NCBI GenBank assembly: GCA_019636495.1
Contig: JAHBXL010000018.1
Coordinates: forward strand, 1-64,000
Length of the DNA: 64,000 nucleotides
Direction of reading: 5' to 3'
Origin: Phycisphaeraceae bacterium
GTDB lineage: Bacteria; Planctomycetota; Phycisphaerae; Phycisphaerales; UBA1924
In this document: one piece after another, positions 60,647 through 64,000 of the stretch
Position numbering within the stretch: the stretch's first letter is position 1
Layout of the letters: each line of letters opens with the position of its first letter
Program-made: the position numbers and the translations under genes
The notes under the pieces: generated by a model
The model's database searches: none
Seen by the model: only the letters and a program-made list of their open reading frames with translations
Told to the model about the DNA's origin: nothing

Positions 60647-62020
60647 GTGAACATCGAGATGCTCCCCATCGACGCAGTCAAGGAGTACGACCGCAACCCC
60701 CGCACCATCAACGACGCCGCAATCGACGCGGTCGCCAAGAGCATCGAGGCCTTCGGGTTCAAGATCCCGATCCTCATCGATGCCGACTGCGTGATCATCG
60801 CCGGGCACACGCGTCTCCGCGCCGCGCGGAAGCTCGGGCTGAAGGAAGTGCCGACGATCCGCGCGTCCGACCTCACCCCCGACCAGGTCAAGGCGCTCCG
60901 CATCGCCGACAACAAGGTCGCGTCGCTCACGGCGTGGGACATGGAACTCCTTCCCATCGAGCTCGCCGACCTGAAGGGCGTGGACTTCGACCTTGCGGTG
61001 CTCGGGTTCAGCGCCGAGGACCTCGCCGCCATCATGGCTCCGGCGGGCAACGAGGGGCTCACCGATCCCGACGACGTGCCCGCCCCGCCCGACGCCGCGA
61101 CGACCGTGCCGGGCGACATCTGGGTGCTCGGCAACCACCGCCTGATGTGCGGAGACTCATCGAAGCCCGCGGACCTGGACCGGCTGCTGGATGGCCAGCC
61201 GATCCACCTCGTGAACACGGACCCGCCATACAACGTGAAGGTTGAGCCGCGCTCGAACAACGCGATCGTCGCCGGCCTGAGTTCCTTCGCACTGCCTGGC
61301 AAGGCCGACCAGCACGACCAGCAGAGCGCCGACCTCAACCGTTACCCCGAGAAGAGCCGCGCGACCCACAAGAAGCTCCGGGCCAAGGACCGGCCGCTCG
61401 CCAACGACTTCGTGTCCGACGACGAGTTCGATCGCCTGCTCGCCGCGTGGTTCGGGAATATCACGCGGGTGCTGGTCCCCGGCGGCACGTTCTACATCTG
61501 GGGCGGCTACGCCAACTGCGGCAACTACCCGCCCGTGCTCAAGCGCTGCGAGCTCTACTTCGCGCAGGCGATCATTTGGATCAAGGAGCACCCGGTCCTG
61601 ACGCGGAAGGACTTTATGGGCAACCACGAGTGGTGCTTCTACGGCTGGAAGGAAGGCGCAGCCCACCGCTTCTTCGGCCCCGCCAACGTGCCGGATACGT
61701 GGAGCGTCAAGAAGGTGAACCCGCAGAGCATGGTCCACCTCACGGAGAAGCCCGTCGAGCTGGCGCGGCGGGCCATCGAGTTCTCATCGCGCCCCGGCGA
61801 GAACGTGCTCGACCTCTTCGGCGGCAGCGGCTCCACGCTCATCGGGGCGGAGATGACCGGGCGGCGTGCGTTCCTCATGGAGCTCGACGCGCTCTACTGC
61901 GATGTGATCGTGCAGCGCTGGGAGAAGTTCACGGGCCGCAAGGCGGAGCGGCTCCCGACAAACGCTGTGGCCGAAGAGAAAGCCGCGACGAGCGTCGCGG
62001 CGGAGGGGGTCAGTTCATGA
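60647..62020 (+). CDS. ParB-like / beta-class DNA methyltransferase, copy 2
   Basis: 457 residues, very close to the copy at 1,094-2,470; the DPPY and FGGSGST motifs and long stretches of the catalytic domain are identical. Differences cluster in the first 130 residues (VDGDGV versus IDADCV) and the C-terminal tail. GTG 60,647 has the same GGAG at 6 nt as copy 1. Function as for copy 1: probable self-modification of phage DNA. Confidence 0.93.
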   Translation: MNIEMLPIDAVKEYDRNPRTINDAAIDAVAKSIEAFGFKIPILIDADCVIIAGHTRLRAARKLGLKEVPTIRASDLTPDQVKALRIADNKVASLTAWDMELLPIELADLKGVDFDLAVLGFSAEDLAAIMAPAGNEGLTDPDDVPAPPDAATTVPGDIWVLGNHRLMCGDSSKPADLDRLLDGQPIHLVNTDPPYNVKVEPRSNNAIVAGLSSFALPGKADQHDQQSADLNRYPEKSRATHKKLRAKDRPLANDFVSDDEFDRLLAAWFGNITRVLVPGGTFYIWGGYANCGNYPPVLKRCELYFAQAIIWIKEHPVLTRKDFMGNHEWCFYGWKEGAAHRFFGPANVPDTWSVKKVNPQSMVHLTEKPVELARRAIEFSSRPGENVLDLFGGSGSTLIGAEMTGRRAFLMELDALYCDVIVQRWEKFTGRKAERLPTNAVAEEKAATSVAAEGVSS

Positions 62021-62025
62021 CCCAT

Positions 62026-62706
62026 TCAGGATTCGGGCAGGGCGTTCATCGCGGCCAGCGCCTTGTCGGCGATGGCCGCGCCGTTGGGCACGTAGCCGCC
62101 GTCCGGGGCGCGCACGGCCAGACCGAGGTGGACCAGGAACTCGCAGGCGGTCTCGGCGTCCTCGCGGCCGAACTGGAAGCCTTCGGCCGCTCGCGCGCCC
62201 TCGATCATGAACGGCCCGGCCCGTTCCTCCGCGAACTCCGCGACGCTGGCCAGGGCGTCGGGGATGGCGCTCTGCCGAAGGACGGCGGCCCCGTCCTTCT
62301 CCACGAGCCGGACCAGACCGTCGGCCTGGTCGTAGAGGAAGCGCTGGGTCGCGCCCTCCGGGATCGGCGGGGGTGGGCTCACGGCGCGCGCGAGATCTTC
62401 CCATTCATCCTCGGTGAGCATCCCGCTGTCCCGGGCGTCCAGCAGCGCCGCCGCTGCGCCGCGGAGGGCGTCACAGCCGGTGCCGGAACCGTGCGCGGGG
62501 CCCGACTCCTCCCTTTCGAAGTCGTCGATGTCGAGGACGGCCAGGTAGAAGGTCTGCCCGTCCGGCGTGACTACGCGCATGCCGGAGAGGCCCGCGCGTG
62601 GCGAGTTGGCCAGGAATGTTCCCTGCGGCCGCGGGGCCTGGGGGGAGTCATGTGCAGCGCTGGCCAGCAGCGCTTGGAGGTGATTCTCGAGCTGGTCGCG
62701 TGTCAT
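62026..62706 (-). CDS. Acidic protein, long form of the 2,479 gene family
   Basis: 226 residues, with AAGGAG upstream. QLENHLQALLASAAHDSPQ opens it; LLDARDSGMLTEDEWEDLAR in the middle matches the 84-residue protein of prophage 1. The C-terminal half has FGREDAETACEFLVHLGLAV. It converges on methyltransferase copy 2. Function unknown; the size change shows module exchange between the two prophages. Confidence 0.7.
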   Translation of the reverse strand: MTRDQLENHLQALLASAAHDSPQAPRPQGTFLANSPRAGLSGMRVVTPDGQTFYLAVLDIDDFEREESGPAHGSGTGCDALRGAAAALLDARDSGMLTEDEWEDLARAVSPPPPIPEGATQRFLYDQADGLVRLVEKDGAAVLRQSAIPDALASVAEFAEERAGPFMIEGARAAEGFQFGREDAETACEFLVHLGLAVRAPDGGYVPNGAAIADKALAAMNALPES

Positions 62707-62709
62707 GGG

Positions 62710-62946
62710 TCATTGCTCCTTTCCTGCGGCGGCCTCGGCGGGCCGGCGCAACTTGGCGGCGGACGAGAAGGTGGTCTTGCGCCCGGTGCGCTCGTTGACC
62801 ACTTCGATGCGGGTGCGCCAGCGGGCGCTGGAGGGGTTGTGCCAGGCGGGCGGGACCTCGCGTATCGCGAGCACGCGCACGGTGGTGAGCGCGCCCGAGA
62901 CCTTGGCGATGTACCGGCCGCCGACCTGGATATCAGCGATCTTCAT
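62710..62946 (-). CDS. Small protein, unknown, absent from prophage 1
   Basis: 78 residues: KIADIQVGGRYIAKVSGALT, TVRVLAIREVPPAW, then RTRIEVVNERTGRKTTFS, a beta-barrel-like pattern with a basic end. It lies 3 nt after the HARE-type gene and before the 226-residue gene, so it belongs to the same operon. The prophage 1 cluster has no counterpart here. Confidence 0.65.
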   Translation of the reverse strand: MKIADIQVGGRYIAKVSGALTTVRVLAIREVPPAWHNPSSARWRTRIEVVNERTGRKTTFSSAAKLRRPAEAAAGKEQ

Positions 62947-62949
62947 GGC

Positions 62950-63408
62950 TCAGGCGCCCTTCCCGGCGACGAAGACGCCCTTGTCATGCTTCTTGAAGCG
63001 GGCCTTCTCGCCCTTGGCGGCGATCTCGCGGATGATGGCGGCGTAGAGCGTGGCCTCCGGCGTCTTGCCGCCGGGGCTCTTCCACAGGCTCTTGGCCTCC
63101 ATCGCGGCGATCATCTCCTTGGCCCGCATCGGCTCCCCGCTGGCGGCGAGCACCTGGGCCGCCGCGTCGAGGGCGCTGACGCGCTTGGGCTTCTTCTCCT
63201 TCGCGGGCCTCGGGGCCTTGGGCGTCTTGGGTGCCTTCCCGCCCTTGGCCTTCGCGGCCTCGGTGGGTTTCCCGTCCAGGCGGTCCTTGATCTCGGCGAG
63301 CGCGGCCTTGCGGAGGCGGTCGGTCTTGGCGGCTCCCTCGGCGCGGGCGGCGCTCTTGGACATCTTGGGGGTGCGGGAGGTGCGGGGCTTCTTGATCTTC
63401 GTACTCAT
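62950..63408 (-). CDS. Basic protein with HARE-type winged helix, copy 2
   Basis: 152 residues, shorter than copy 1 in the Lys/Pro/Ala linker but with the same N-terminal start ([18 protein letters not shown]) and C-terminal winged helix ([19 protein letters not shown]). GGAG lies 6 nt before ATG 63,408, as in copy 1; the longer frame to 63,420 is not supported. Probable DNA-binding protein. Confidence 0.8.
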   Translation of the reverse strand: MSTKIKKPRTSRTPKMSKSAARAEGAAKTDRLRKAALAEIKDRLDGKPTEAAKAKGGKAPKTPKAPRPAKEKKPKRVSALDAAAQVLAASGEPMRAKEMIAAMEAKSLWKSPGGKTPEATLYAAIIREIAAKGEKARFKKHDKGVFVAGKGA

Positions 63409-63504
63409 GCGAATCTCCAAACCAGGGGTGCGGAATCCCGCTGCACATTGCGGCGGGGAAGCGTGGCGGCCGCGGTTCCCCGCGACGCCGCGTGGGGATG
63501 GCGG

Positions 63505-63789
63505 TCAGCAGCCCGCGACGCGCTCCATCTCGTTGAGCACGTCGTGGACCATCGAGTTGGTGGCAGCGGCGCGGCCGCGGCGGTCGGTTCCGTAGACCAC
63601 CTTGGCAACCTCGACGGCCTTGGCGTACCGGGCGTCGCGATCCTCATCGCGGGCGATGTGGGCGATGCAGATGTCCTGCCTGCCCGCGTGCCGGGTGTTC
63701 TGCTCGATCGTCACTTCCGCGCCGCGTTCGGTACGGCTGATCTTGACGTCCTTCTCTTGGCCTTCGATCACGATCGTCTTGATGTTCAT
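63505..63789 (-). CDS. Conserved small phage protein, copy 2
   Basis: 94 residues, the near-identical counterpart of 3,343-3,627. It keeps CIAHIARDEDRDARYAKA and DVLNEMERVAGC. Function unknown. Confidence 0.75.
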   Translation of the reverse strand: MNIKTIVIEGQEKDVKISRTERGAEVTIEQNTRHAGRQDICIAHIARDEDRDARYAKAVEVAKVVYGTDRRGRAAATNSMVHDVLNEMERVAGC

Positions 63790-63822
63790 GGGCGTGTTCC
63801 TGTGGCGGGGTGCGCGGTGCGT

Positions 63823-64000
63823 TTACTCGGCGAGGAAGCGCTCGACCTCCTCGCGCTCCATGCCGCTGAGGAAGCCGACCAGGTCGATCAGGTCGCTGCG
63901 GACCTTGCCGAGGCTTCCTGCGAAGCCCCAGTCCCTGGGTTCGGTCTTGGCGTTCTCGGCGTGCTTGTCGAGTTCCATCTGCATTACGTCGAGCAGACGG
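63823..64000 (-). CDS. Small helical protein, copy 2, 5' end outside window
   Basis: The minus-strand frame from the window edge to a TAA at 63,823 encodes RLLDVMQMELDKHAEN, then WGF.GSLGKVRSDL and a C-terminal EREEVERFLAE, matching 3,667-3,933. The start codon lies beyond the window. Confidence 0.7.
   Translation of the reverse strand, partial: RLLDVMQMELDKHAENAKTEPRDWGFAGSLGKVRSDLIDLVGFLSGMEREEVERFLAE

Larger units (their letters stand above)
47345..64000 (+). mobile_element. Prophage 2, left portion (integration and replication genes), continues past window
   Basis: A serine recombinase operon, unknown early genes, a replication set and then the methyltransferase and small minus-strand genes that in prophage 1 precede terminase. 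The orientation is the same as prophage 1. Terminase would follow a few kilobases beyond the window. Confidence 0.8.

Overview
The window is about 65-68% GC, double-stranded bacterial chromosome. It holds parts of two related prophages in the same orientation, separated by about 24 kb of non-phage DNA. The phage style (prohead protease fused to major capsid protein, DUF2924 next to a large serine recombinase, Prim-Pol/DUF3987 replicase) and the high GC suggest a planctomycete-like host, but no rRNA or housekeeping gene is present, so this placement is weak.

Prophage 1 (about 1-23,240) enters at the tail end of its replicase gene. It continues through a ParB-methyltransferase, a cluster of small minus-strand genes (one with a HARE-type winged helix), terminase, portal, protease-capsid fusion, head-tail and tail genes, and a tape measure. 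It ends with a Ser/Gly-rich protein carrying an intein-like Hint domain. Two minus-strand cargo genes interrupt the tail operon (13.3-13.8 and 15.5-16.4 kb).

The central segment (23.6-47.1 kb) starts with an RND efflux operon with two TetR-family regulators (23.6-30.9 kb, minus strand). A defence-island-like stretch follows: a three-gene DUF6361 / phospholipase-D-like / helicase operon (31.4-37.8 kb, minus); a sigma-like / unknown / ImmA-IrrE peptidase operon (38.3-40.2 kb, minus); a divergent ubiquitin-like operon (40.4-42.4 kb, plus) with a Ubl-E2 fusion, a JAMM peptidase and an E1-like enzyme; and a restriction-modification cluster (42.7-47.1 kb) with a ribbon-helix-helix regulator, two DNA methyltransferases and a convergent PLD-type nuclease.

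Prophage 2 (about 47,345-64,000) begins with four genes overlapping by 4 nt, including DUF2924 and a large serine recombinase. Next come two unknown genes and the replication module: sigma-like protein, Sak4-like ATPase, DUF669, an unknown protein, RusA, a superfamily 2 helicase and the replicase. It then reaches a second copy of the ParB-methyltransferase and the small minus-strand gene cluster seen at the left edge. The methyltransferase starts are 59,553 bp apart, so the right end of the window re-enters the left-end gene order in a diverged copy.

The most unusual non-coding signals are three pentanucleotide-phased GGNNN arrays in consecutive spacers of the replication module; a ~390-bp intergenic block kept upstream of both methyltransferases, with a hairpin showing a compensatory base-pair change; a 20-bp perfect palindrome between the sigma/ImmA and ubiquitin-like operons; and twin TGGTGCACCA palindromes at the start of the restriction-modification regulator.
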